Source of the DNA: RGIG426 sp045598965
Lineage (GTDB): Bacteria > Bacillota > Clostridia > Oscillospirales > Acutalibacteraceae
DNA: 64,000 bases
Direction: 5' to 3'
Assembly: GCA_045598965.1 (NCBI GenBank)
Contig: JAZRVH010000025.1
Coordinates: forward strand, 38,100-102,099
The translations under genes and the position numbers were made by a program. Below are positions 14,946 through 22,704 of this stretch, piece by piece (position 1 is the first letter of the stretch; the number at the start of each line of letters is the position of its first letter). The notes under the pieces are model-generated. The model saw only the letters and a program-made list of their open reading frames with translations. It was not told the origin of the DNA and made no database searches.

Positions 14946-17012
14946 TTGGACGACATCAATGGGAAAATAGGGCTATTGAATCGTGCCCAATCGGGAGACC
15001 GCACCGCTATTACGGATTTATTTCGTCAATGTCGAGGCGATATCTATTTTTATGCCTTGCAGGTGCTTGAGAACGAGGAATGTGCCAAAAAAGTGGTACG
15101 TGACACGATTTTTATGATGTGCAAGGAGGAGTCTGTCCCGGCAACGGCGGCGGATTTTACTCCGTGGATGTTGTTCATTTGTCATCGTTGCTGTAAATCG
15201 TATTTTCCGGTGGGCCGACAGGCGGAATTGCCTCAGCCGGTAACTGCTCCGGAAACGGATTACGTGGCGGTGGATGCCAGTGACAACGGTGTGTTGCCGG
15301 CGGCGGCAAGAGATCGCTTGCTTGCGGGAATTCAGGTGCTGTCCGTGGAGGAACGTGCCATCATCCTGCTGTTGTATTATGAAAACCTGCCGCTGAAAAC
15401 CGCCGCTCAGGTAATGGGAATGCACCCCGCTTTGGCGGAGGCGTATCGCAGTCAGGCGTTGCGGGCATTAAAAGCGGCGGTGATGACCGGCGGCGTCAGC
15501 AATGCGTTGGGCGGTTGCAGTTTGAAAAACACGCTTTGGTGGATTTATTCTGCGTTACATAAAAATGTGAAATGCGATGCCCTTCCCATTTATAAAGGGC
15601 TTTGTGAGGCTCTTTCCATTGTTCCCTTGGAGGAGGATTTGCGGGAGCTGCAGGGTATTCATGCGGTGAAAGAACCGGTGAAAGAGCAACAGCTTAAGAT
15701 GTCGCTGAAAGAGCGGATGGAATGGTGGCCGAGATCGTTGAAAATCGGTTTGGCGGCATTCCTCGCTGTGATTGTGTTAGGTGGCGGCGGTTATTTGGCG
15801 GTTAATCTCGCCAAAAACGCCGATAATAATTTAGAAACCTCCGAAACCTCGGTGACGGATGATTTTTTGGAAAACCTTGAAAAGAAATTTGCGGATGTGT
15901 CGGATTCTGCGACCACCGCCAAGAAAAAAGCGACCACAACCGCCAAACAGACGGACAGTCACGGTAACCGTATTATCAACGGTACCACTCGTCCCGCTAC
16001 GACGGCTCGTGTAAGAAAAACCAGCCCGATTGGCGGTAATTCCGGCGGCAACTCCGGCGGCAACTCCGGTGGCAACTCCGGTGGCAACTCCGGCGGAAAT
16101 ATCGGCGGTAATTCCGGCGGCAATGCCGGCGGTGGTTACGATGACAGCAATCTGTATCGTACCACGACCCGTCGCCGCTCCGGTGGAAATGGCGGTAACT
16201 CCGGTGGTAATTCCGGTGGCAACTCCGGCGGCAATTCCGGTGGCGAGACGGAGAAACGTCCGGTTCCGGATAACGGCGGTGCCGGTTATGCAGCATTTCG
16301 TCCGGCGGTTCCCACCTCTGACCAAGGCTCAAAGCAGACCTCCGGCCAGAAAGAGGGAGATTTCACCTATTCGTTATACAGCAACGGAACCGCCCACGTT
16401 AGCGGATATTCCGGCGGTGGCGGCAACGTTACCGTGCCCGCTTCTTTGGGCGGCTATACGGTGACGGCTCTTGATCCGGCGGCATTTAAGGGCTCGGCGG
16501 TCTCGTCGGTGACGCTCCCGTCGTCGGTGGAGGCGGTAGGAGATAATGCGTTCCAGGATTGCTCCGCTCTTCGCTCGGTGACGATGACCGGCGTTATCAG
16601 TATTGGTATGTACACCTTTGACGGTTGCTCGTCCCTTTCAAGCGTAGGTGTGTCCGGTATGCTCAAGCGTATCGGCAGTAGTGCTTTCAGAAACTGCACG
16701 TCGCTTGGCTCGTTTACGATTCCGGCGTCGGTGAACTCCATTGAGGCAATGGCGTTCCACGGTTGCAGTTCGCTTTCGAGCATTGCTATTCCCTCTAACG
16801 TGAGCCTGATTGAGGATAACGTGTTCCGTAACTGCTCGTCGCTTCAATCGGTGACCATTCCCGCTTCTATCAGCCAAATCGGCAACGGTGCCTTTTATGG
16901 CTGTAATTCTCTCAAAACGGTGTATTATGGCGGCTCGTCTTCTCAGTGGGCTCGCCTCCCGTTTGATGAGACGTTGAACAGACCGCTCACCCAAGCGAAC
17001 ATCATTTGCTGA
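14946..17012 (+). CDS. Sigma-70-family (ECF-like) N terminus fused to a transmembrane segment and BspA-type leucine-rich repeats
   Basis: A 688-residue mosaic. Residues 1-90 resemble sigma region 2 (SGDRTAITDLFRQCRGDIY, then WMLFICHRCC). About 125-178 match sigma region 4 (LSVEERAIILLLYYENLPLKTAAQVMGM). One membrane segment lies at about 268-288 with positive charges on its N-terminal side, so the sigma part should be cytoplasmic. Outside come a Thr/Lys-rich linker, two GGNS repeat tracts (about 361-397 and 413-433) and six or so LRR_5/BspA repeats (about 478-688, VTLPSSVEAVGDNAFQDC type). This looks like a membrane-tethered sigma factor or a one-piece surface sensor. TTG at 14946 follows AGGGAGGA. 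Confidence 0.85.
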   Translation: MDDINGKIGLLNRAQSGDRTAITDLFRQCRGDIYFYALQVLENEECAKKVVRDTIFMMCKEESVPATAADFTPWMLFICHRCCKSYFPVGRQAELPQPVTAPETDYVAVDASDNGVLPAAARDRLLAGIQVLSVEERAIILLLYYENLPLKTAAQVMGMHPALAEAYRSQALRALKAAVMTGGVSNALGGCSLKNTLWWIYSALHKNVKCDALPIYKGLCEALSIVPLEEDLRELQGIHAVKEPVKEQQLKMSLKERMEWWPRSLKIGLAAFLAVIVLGGGGYLAVNLAKNADNNLETSETSVTDDFLENLEKKFADVSDSATTAKKKATTTAKQTDSHGNRIINGTTRPATTARVRKTSPIGGNSGGNSGGNSGGNSGGNSGGNIGGNSGGNAGGGYDDSNLYRTTTRRRSGGNGGNSGGNSGGNSGGNSGGETEKRPVPDNGGAGYAAFRPAVPTSDQGSKQTSGQKEGDFTYSLYSNGTAHVSGYSGGGGNVTVPASLGGYTVTALDPAAFKGSAVSSVTLPSSVEAVGDNAFQDCSALRSVTMTGVISIGMYTFDGCSSLSSVGVSGMLKRIGSSAFRNCTSLGSFTIPASVNSIEAMAFHGCSSLSSIAIPSNVSLIEDNVFRNCSSLQSVTIPASISQIGNGAFYGCNSLKTVYYGGSSSQWARLPFDETLNRPLTQANIIC
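16030..16250 (+). repeat. GGCAACTCC-type tandem repeats coding Gly-Gly-Asn-Ser
   Basis: Two tracts of a 12-base unit (GGCGGCAACTCC and near copies), at about 16030-16135 and 16180-16245, coding flexible GGNS linkers outside the membrane segment. Confidence 0.85.
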
Positions 17013-17019
17013 TAAGTAT

Positions 17020-17058
17020 AATCCCCGTCGAACCACGGTTCGACGGGGATTTTTTTGC
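17020..17058 (+). terminator. Terminator between converging genes
   Basis: AATCCCCGTCGAACC pairs with GGTTCGACGGGGATT with a two-base loop, then T-rich sequence. On the minus strand it sits beyond the deacetylase stop and may work both ways. Confidence 0.9.
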
Positions 17059-17069
17059 CGTTAGGCATC

Positions 17070-17861
17070 TTATGCGTTTGTGCTTTGAGTGGTGTTTCCG
17101 AGTTGGCGTCCCTCGTGATTGATGGGAGTTCCCTTTGGGTAAACCATTTCGGAGGCACGCAAGAACGTATAGCCATCCGCTTTTAGGGATTGAATGATAC
17201 GGGGGAGAGCTTCGGGTGTATGTTTGGCGGCATTGTGAAACAGCACAATGCTACCCGACTGCACCTTGGAAAGTACCCGGTTTGCAATTTCGTCGGCGGA
17301 TAAATCTTTCCAGTCGAGACTGTCTACGTCCCACTGAACACACTGCATATCCATTGCATCCAGCGTTTCAATGAGAGCGTTATCGTAGTCGCCGTAGGGA
17401 GCCCGAAACAATGTGGGCGTTTTTCCCGTGAGCGAGGCAATTTTTTGGTTGCAGGTGCGAATTTCATCCTGCATTTCTGCCCGAGACAGCGACGGCATAT
17501 GCGGATGGGTGGAGGAATGGTTCATCACCTCATGACCGGCAGCAGAGAGAGCTTTTACCGAGTCGGAACAGCGGTCACACCATTCACCTACCACGAAAAA
17601 CGTGACGTGGATATCGTTTTCTTTGAAAATGTCGATAAGGGTTTGCGTGTCCTCGTTTCCCCACGCCGCATCAAAAGTGAATGCGACCGTTTTGTCGCCT
17701 CGGTCGGTGCAGTAAACGGGAAGCTTGCGTTCGCTTGCCGCTGTTTGGGCAACTAAAGTGGGAACAGCACCGGCGGCGAAAGCTACCGTAGCAACGATCG
17801 CCATAAATATCGCCGCAAACATCAACACCTGTCGTCGCCCGAAAATATGAAAATGTGTCAT
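17070..17861 (-). CDS. Polysaccharide deacetylase (CE4 family, PdaB-like)
   Basis: A 263-residue NodB-domain protein with an N-terminal membrane anchor (LMFAAIFMAIVATVAFAAGAV). Motif 1 is VAFTFDAAWGNED, where only the first Asp of the usual FDDG remains, as in PdaB. Motif 2 is HSSTHPHM with both metal histidines, and motif 3 is FRAPYGDYD. Motifs DVDSLDW and VLFHN complete the site. PdaB-type proteins maintain spore cortex in Bacillus; exact activity is not settled. The start codon lies seven bases after a strong hairpin that also contains its ribosome binding site. Confidence 0.9.
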   Translation of the reverse strand: MTHFHIFGRRQVLMFAAIFMAIVATVAFAAGAVPTLVAQTAASERKLPVYCTDRGDKTVAFTFDAAWGNEDTQTLIDIFKENDIHVTFFVVGEWCDRCSDSVKALSAAGHEVMNHSSTHPHMPSLSRAEMQDEIRTCNQKIASLTGKTPTLFRAPYGDYDNALIETLDAMDMQCVQWDVDSLDWKDLSADEIANRVLSKVQSGSIVLFHNAAKHTPEALPRIIQSLKADGYTFLRASEMVYPKGTPINHEGRQLGNTTQSTNA

Positions 17862-17909
17862 AAAAAATCCGCCCTTTCATAGAAACTGTTTCATTCTATG
17901 AAAGGGCGG
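17862..17909 (-). terminator. Perfect 16-bp hairpin with T run directly before the deacetylase start
   Basis: On the minus strand CCGCCCTTTCATAGAA pairs perfectly with TTCTATGAAAGGGCGG, then ATTTTTT and the ATG. It looks like the terminator of the gene at 17926-18774, yet its 3' arm carries the only purine-rich ribosome binding site (GAAAGGGCGG) of the deacetylase. Confidence 0.75.
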
Positions 17910-17925
17910 GTCGGTTTATCCATTT

Positions 17926-18774
17926 TTATTTTGCATCGTTGACGGCGGTGATAATCCAATTATCGCCGACCTCGTGAAATACAAACCACTGGGAGTGGTC
18001 GATGGTGGAGCTGTCCGGCTCCATGGTGTTGCCGTGATTGTCCACCGGAAGATCGGAGGTGAGTGCATAGTTGATGCGAACCTCCGCCTCGTTGCCGTGG
18101 AGCTTGATAGCGTCGGCTGTGGTGGTATACAGCGACGAGGAAACAGAGACCGGCACATAATAACAGGCGTTGGCTTTGTCGTATTCGAAGGTATATGCCA
18201 CGCCGCCCTCCTCACCTAAGGTTTGGTGGTTGGGGGTGATTTTGTCGCCGAATAACACCTTGAAAGAGGCGTTGATTTCCTCCACCGGCATAATGAGACG
18301 TCCGTAATCGTCCGTTTCGTAGTTGTAAGTGTCGGTTTTTTCTTGTAACTGGCGAATACGTTCCGCCTCCGTGACACGGAAAATAGCGGCTTGCAATAAG
18401 ATGGTATCGTCAGCATTTTCCGGTGCATCAAAAGCGGCGGGCTGGTATTCAATAAGCGGAGCGGCAAGGTCACGCAGTTCGACCATTAAATCGGAATGAT
18501 CTGCCGCTTTTTGGATAAGCTTGACCGACAAAACGCCGACGGTGGCGACACCAACCAGTGCAAAAAGAAGCACGATTAAACCAATCCATGCCGCAAATCG
18601 ACGTTGACCACGGCGAGTGCCACGGCTGGTACGGCGGCGACGCTTCGGCTGTGCATTTTCCAGCACTTCCGTCAGCGTTTCTGCGGCGTTTTCTTCGACC
18701 TCGTTTTTTTGGATGACAATATCGCCGCTTTGAGAAGCGGTGGACTTTTCTTTTTTGGATTTCTTAAAAAGCAT
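17926..18774 (-). CDS. Single-pass membrane protein of unknown function
   Basis: 282 residues: a charged cytoplasmic head of about 60 residues ending in an Arg/Lys-rich patch (PKRRRRTSRGTRRGQRR), one TM segment (about 61-85) and an extracytoplasmic domain of about 195 residues with alternating strands (ACYYVPVSVSS, HSQWFVFHEVGDNWIITAV). No named family is recognised. It is separated from proA by about 18 bases and may share the proBA transcript. The following hairpin probably ends it. Confidence 0.75.
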   Translation of the reverse strand: MLFKKSKKEKSTASQSGDIVIQKNEVEENAAETLTEVLENAQPKRRRRTSRGTRRGQRRFAAWIGLIVLLFALVGVATVGVLSVKLIQKAADHSDLMVELRDLAAPLIEYQPAAFDAPENADDTILLQAAIFRVTEAERIRQLQEKTDTYNYETDDYGRLIMPVEEINASFKVLFGDKITPNHQTLGEEGGVAYTFEYDKANACYYVPVSVSSSLYTTTADAIKLHGNEAEVRINYALTSDLPVDNHGNTMEPDSSTIDHSQWFVFHEVGDNWIITAVNDAK

Positions 18775-18792
18775 ACCGTGTCCTCCTTATAG

Positions 18793-20037
18793 TCAGCGGA
18801 CTTGCCCGTTACCGTCAATGCGGTATTTGGTGCTTGTCAGCTCGCAAAGTCCCATGGGACCACGGGCGTGAAGCTTTTGGGTGGATATGCCGATTTCGGC
18901 ACCGAGCCCGAATTCGCCGCCGTCTGTAAACCGAGTGGAGGCGTTGACATACACCGCTGCCGCATCAATGGCACTGCAAAAACGGTCGGCGGCTTCGGGG
19001 TCGCTTGTGACAATACATTCACTGTGACCGGTGCCGTAGCGGCGAATATGCTCAATAGCTTCGTCTACGGAGTTGACTACTTTTACTGCCAAAATCAAAT
19101 CACCGTATTCCATCTCCCAGTCGGCATCCTCAGCGGGGACGGCATCATCGCCCAATAACGCAAGGGTGGCCTCGTCGCCACGCAGGGTGACACCGCCGGC
19201 TTTCAGCACGGTGGCGATGGCGGGCAAAGCGGTTTTGGCAATTTGGTTGTGAATAAGCAGTGTCTCGGCGGCGTTGCACACCGACGGACGGGAGGTTTTA
19301 GCGTTCAAAATAATGGCACTTGCCATATCGATATCTGCCGCCGCATCCACAAATACGTGGCAGTTTCCCACGCCGGTTTCAATGACCGGCACAGTGGCTT
19401 CGGAGACAACGGCGTGGATAAGCCCGGCACCGCCACGGGGGATGAGCACGTCTAAATAGTCGTTCATGTGCATCATATCTTTGGCACTTTCACGGGAGGT
19501 GTCGGTGACCAGCTGTACGCAATCGGCGGGAAGACCGACCGACGTAATCCCCTCACGTAAGGCGTCGGCAATGGCGGTGTTCGAGCGAATGGCTTCTTTT
19601 CCACCACGCAAAATGGTGGCGTTACCGGCTTTAAGACATAACGCCGCCGCATCGGAGGTGACGTTGGGACGAGCTTCATAAATGATGCCGATAACCCCAA
19701 GCGGCACACGGAGCTTGCGGATACGTAGTCCGTTGGGACGGGTGGTTTCTTCCAACAAATCGCCGATGGGGTCGGGGAGCATCGCCACATCCATAATGCC
19801 TTTTGCCATACCGTCCAAACGGTCGGAGGTCAGACGCAGACGGTCTAAAAGGGCGTCTCTGGTACCTGCCGCTTCGGCGGCGGCAATATCGGCGGCGTTT
19901 GCCTCGAGAATATCCGATTCGTGGAATTTCAATGCCTTTGCCATGGCGGCAAGGGCTTCATTTTTTTGCATTGTTTGGGCGGTAGAAAGGGCATACGATG
20001 CCGCTTTTGCCGCTTTTCCCATTTCGGGGAGAGTCAT
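18793..20037 (-). CDS. proA: Gamma-glutamyl phosphate reductase
   Basis: A 414-residue enzyme of the aldehyde dehydrogenase superfamily that reduces gamma-glutamyl phosphate to the semialdehyde in proline synthesis. The nucleotide loop GNATILRGGKEAI is near 145, the catalytic cysteine is in SVCNAAETLLIH (near 250), and the end contains FTDGGEFGLGAEIGISTQKLHARGPMGL. The start overlaps the proB stop by four bases, so the two are translationally coupled. It is the usual proBA arrangement. Confidence 0.97.
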   Translation of the reverse strand: MTLPEMGKAAKAASYALSTAQTMQKNEALAAMAKALKFHESDILEANAADIAAAEAAGTRDALLDRLRLTSDRLDGMAKGIMDVAMLPDPIGDLLEETTRPNGLRIRKLRVPLGVIGIIYEARPNVTSDAAALCLKAGNATILRGGKEAIRSNTAIADALREGITSVGLPADCVQLVTDTSRESAKDMMHMNDYLDVLIPRGGAGLIHAVVSEATVPVIETGVGNCHVFVDAAADIDMASAIILNAKTSRPSVCNAAETLLIHNQIAKTALPAIATVLKAGGVTLRGDEATLALLGDDAVPAEDADWEMEYGDLILAVKVVNSVDEAIEHIRRYGTGHSECIVTSDPEAADRFCSAIDAAAVYVNASTRFTDGGEFGLGAEIGISTQKLHARGPMGLCELTSTKYRIDGNGQVR

Positions 20038-20828
20038 ACGGTTTCCTCCTCACAAAAGAGAGTGCCGATGGGGGAACCCTCGATTAAATCATACAGTTTT
20101 GCGGGCTCAGTACCGTTCATAATGACCATCGGAATGTTTGCCGACAGGGCGATTTCCGCCGCATGGAGCTTGGTCACCATTCCGCCGGTGCCGTTCGCCG
20201 AGCCGGAGCCTCCGGCAATGGACATCAAGTCATCGTCCACGTGAGTAACAAGGGGAATGAGGTGAGCGTTGGGGTTTTGGGCGGGGTTTTCGTCGTATAA
20301 TCCGTCGATATCCGACATCAAAATCAGCAAGTCCGCTTTGGACAACACCGCCACTTGTGCAGACAGGGTATCGTTGTCACCGAACTCGATTTCCTCGGTG
20401 GCGACGGTATCGTTTTCGTTGATGACCGGAATAGCACCAAGGCGAATAAGCTCGGACAAGGTGTTGACAATGTTGTGGTGACGAACGGGGTCATCCACGC
20501 CGTCACGGGTGAGCAACACTTGGGCGATCACGTGGCCGAAATCGGCAAACAGCTTGTCATACATATACATAAGCTCGCACTGCCCTACGGCGGCGGCGGC
20601 CTGCTTTCCGGCAATGTCGTGTGGACGCTCGGAAAGCCCTAATTTGCCGGCACCGACACCGATGGCACCGGAGGTGACAAGCAGAATTTCTCGCCCGCTG
20701 TTTTTAAGGTCGGCGAGCACTTTCACCAGCGTTTCCACTCGACGCAAATTCAAACGTCCGCTGGGATACGTTAATGTTGACGTGCCCACTTTCACAACAA
20801 TTCGTTTTGCTTCACTTACGGATTTCAT
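20034..20828 (-). CDS. proB: Glutamate 5-kinase
   Basis: About 264 residues, an amino acid kinase (VVKVGTSTL at the N terminus, SGAIGVGAGKL, and VINENDTVA). It makes gamma-glutamyl phosphate for ProA. It lacks the C-terminal PUA domain, so it is the short form. ATG at 20828 is chosen: GAGGG lies seven bases upstream and the homology starts just after. The open frame reaches back to 20927 without resemblance to ProB. Confidence 0.96.
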   Translation of the reverse strand: MKSVSEAKRIVVKVGTSTLTYPSGRLNLRRVETLVKVLADLKNSGREILLVTSGAIGVGAGKLGLSERPHDIAGKQAAAAVGQCELMYMYDKLFADFGHVIAQVLLTRDGVDDPVRHHNIVNTLSELIRLGAIPVINENDTVATEEIEFGDNDTLSAQVAVLSKADLLILMSDIDGLYDENPAQNPNAHLIPLVTHVDDDLMSIAGGSGSANGTGGMVTKLHAAEIALSANIPMVIMNGTEPAKLYDLIEGSPIGTLFCEEETV

Positions 20829-20865
20829 CCATAATCCCTCGCTTTTTACATTTACATACATACCT

Positions 20866-20895
20866 ATTATATCACATACAAGCAGGAAATGTAAA
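20866..20895 (-). promoter_or_regulatory. Promoter for proBA
   Basis: On the minus strand TTTACA, 18 bases, TATAAT, just before proB. Confidence 0.65.
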
Positions 20896-20921
20896 GAGGA
20901 GATTTTTGCGTGTGCAAAAGG

Positions 20922-20950
20922 TTGCACATTGGGATAAAATGTGGTAAAAT
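20922..20950 (+). promoter_or_regulatory. Promoter for ymdB-cysK-ligA
   Basis: TTGCAC, 17 bases, TAAAAT, divergent from the proBA promoter. Confidence 0.65.
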
Positions 20951-20976
20951 AAAAACAATAGAAAGAAGGATGCTTT

Positions 20977-21747
20977 ATGAATATTCTCTGTGTCGGCGAT
21001 GTGGTGGGTGAGCCCGGTTGTGCTCATCTGCAAGCCGTGTTGTCACGGGTAAAACGGGAAAATGATGTGGATGTTTGCATCGTCAACGGTGAAAATTCCG
21101 CTTGTGGAAACGGGGTACTTCCCAAATCGGTGGATGCTCTGTTTCGGGCGGGAGCCGACGTGATTACCGGAGGCAACCACACGATGCACCGTCGAGAAAT
21201 TCACGACCTGCTGGAGAGAGAACCCATGCTCCTTCGTCCGTATAACTATCCGGCAGGGGCTCCCGGTCACGGGATTGCCACAGTGGACCGTGGCCGCTAT
21301 CAGGTGACGGTTATCAACTTGCTCGGCACCGTGTTTTTAGACCCGTTAGGCAATCCCTTTGAGGCGTTGGACAACGCCTTGAAAGAGGCGGGCAATCCGA
21401 AATATTGCGTGGTCGATTTCCATGCGGAGGCGACAGCGGAGAAAAAGGCACTGGCTTTGTATGCGGATGGGAGAATTTCCGCTTTGTTCGGAACGCATAC
21501 CCACGTACAAACCGCCGACGAGCAGATATTGCCGAACGGCACCGGGTTTCTTACCGATGTGGGAATGACGGCTCCCGTCTATTCGATTTTGGGAATGAAG
21601 CCGGACGGGCCCATTGAGCGATTACGGTTTCACACACCGGCTCGGTTTATGCCGGGCGAGGGAGCTTGCCAGATGGATGCCGTGTTGTTCACACTGGACG
21701 ATCAAACCGGCAAAACAACGGCGGTAAAACGACTCCAAATTTGCTGA
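20977..21747 (+). CDS. ymdB: YmdB-family metallophosphoesterase
   Basis: A 256-residue calcineurin-like phosphoesterase. Metal ligands are visible in order: GDVVGEPG, NGENS, GGNHTMH, VDFHAEAT and GTHTHVQT. YmdB hydrolyses cyclic nucleotides in Bacillus and affects biofilm and motility choices. The usual GNHTWD is GNHTMH here, a mild change beyond the metal ligand. Homologues often lie beside rny; here the gene leads a unit with cysK and ligA. Confidence 0.93.
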   Translation: MNILCVGDVVGEPGCAHLQAVLSRVKRENDVDVCIVNGENSACGNGVLPKSVDALFRAGADVITGGNHTMHRREIHDLLEREPMLLRPYNYPAGAPGHGIATVDRGRYQVTVINLLGTVFLDPLGNPFEALDNALKEAGNPKYCVVDFHAEATAEKKALALYADGRISALFGTHTHVQTADEQILPNGTGFLTDVGMTAPVYSILGMKPDGPIERLRFHTPARFMPGEGACQMDAVLFTLDDQTGKTTAVKRLQIC

Positions 21748-21762
21748 AAAGAGGAATGAACG

Positions 21763-22692
21763 ATGGCCATCGTATCTTCGATGAAAGAATTGATTGGCAA
21801 TACGCCCTTGCTTGATGCTTCTCGGTTTGCCAAAGCGTGTGGCGTTTCTTGCCGGCTTCTTTTGAAATTGGAAAAACAAAACCCCGCCGGTTCGGCAAAA
21901 GACCGTGTGGCACTCTCTATGATTGAGCGTGCCGAGGCAGAGGGTAAATTAATGCCCGGCACCACCATTATTGAACCCACCTCCGGCAATACCGGTATCG
22001 GATTGGCGGCGGTGGCGGCGTTGTGCGGGTACGACTTGATTTTGACCATGCCAGACAGCATGAGCGTGGAGCGTCGGTCGCTTTTGGCGGCGTACGGTGC
22101 AAAAATCGTGTTGACTCCCGCCGCTGACGGTATGGCGGGTGCGGTAAAGAAAGCCCAGGAGCTTGCAAGAGAATATGCCCCCGCTTTTTTGCCTGACCAG
22201 TTTGGAAATCCGGCAAACCCCCTCGCTCATTACGAGACGACCGGCCCGGAAATTTGGGCGGATACAAACGGGGAGCTTTCGGCATTTGTGGCGGGTATCG
22301 GAACGGGCGGCACGCTTTCCGGCACGGGAAAATATTTGAAAGAGAAGCAATCTGCCGTAAACATCATCGGTGCCGAGCCGGCGGATTCGCCGGTGCTTAC
22401 CGAGGGTCGAGCCGGTGCCCACAAATTGCAGGGAATGGGTGCCAACTTTGTGCCGCAGACGTACGACCCTTCAGTGGTGGATGAGGTGCTTACCGTTACC
22501 ACCGAGGAGGCGTATGACATGGGACGGCTGCTCGTAAAAACCGAGGGCGTGCTGTGTGGCGTTTCCTCCGGTGCGGCACTTGCCGCCGCCGTAGCGGTTG
22601 GTAAACGACCGGAATTTGTCGGCAAAACGATTGTGGTTTTACTTCCCGATACGGGCGACAGATATCTGTCGGTGCCGGATTATTTTGTGTAA
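21763..22692 (+). CDS. cysK: Cysteine synthase A (O-acetylserine sulfhydrylase)
   Basis: A 309-residue fold type II PLP enzyme that makes cysteine from O-acetylserine and sulfide. The PLP lysine is in NPAGSAKDRVALSM (near residue 43), the substrate loop is PTSGNTGIGLA, the phosphate loop is GIGTGGTLSGTGK and the end contains SSGAALAAA. Cystathionine synthase activity cannot be excluded from sequence alone. The gene lies 15 bases after ymdB. Confidence 0.96.
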   Translation: MAIVSSMKELIGNTPLLDASRFAKACGVSCRLLLKLEKQNPAGSAKDRVALSMIERAEAEGKLMPGTTIIEPTSGNTGIGLAAVAALCGYDLILTMPDSMSVERRSLLAAYGAKIVLTPAADGMAGAVKKAQELAREYAPAFLPDQFGNPANPLAHYETTGPEIWADTNGELSAFVAGIGTGGTLSGTGKYLKEKQSAVNIIGAEPADSPVLTEGRAGAHKLQGMGANFVPQTYDPSVVDEVLTVTTEEAYDMGRLLVKTEGVLCGVSSGAALAAAVAVGKRPEFVGKTIVVLLPDTGDRYLSVPDYFV

Positions 22693-22704
22693 GGAGGGGC
22701 TGTG

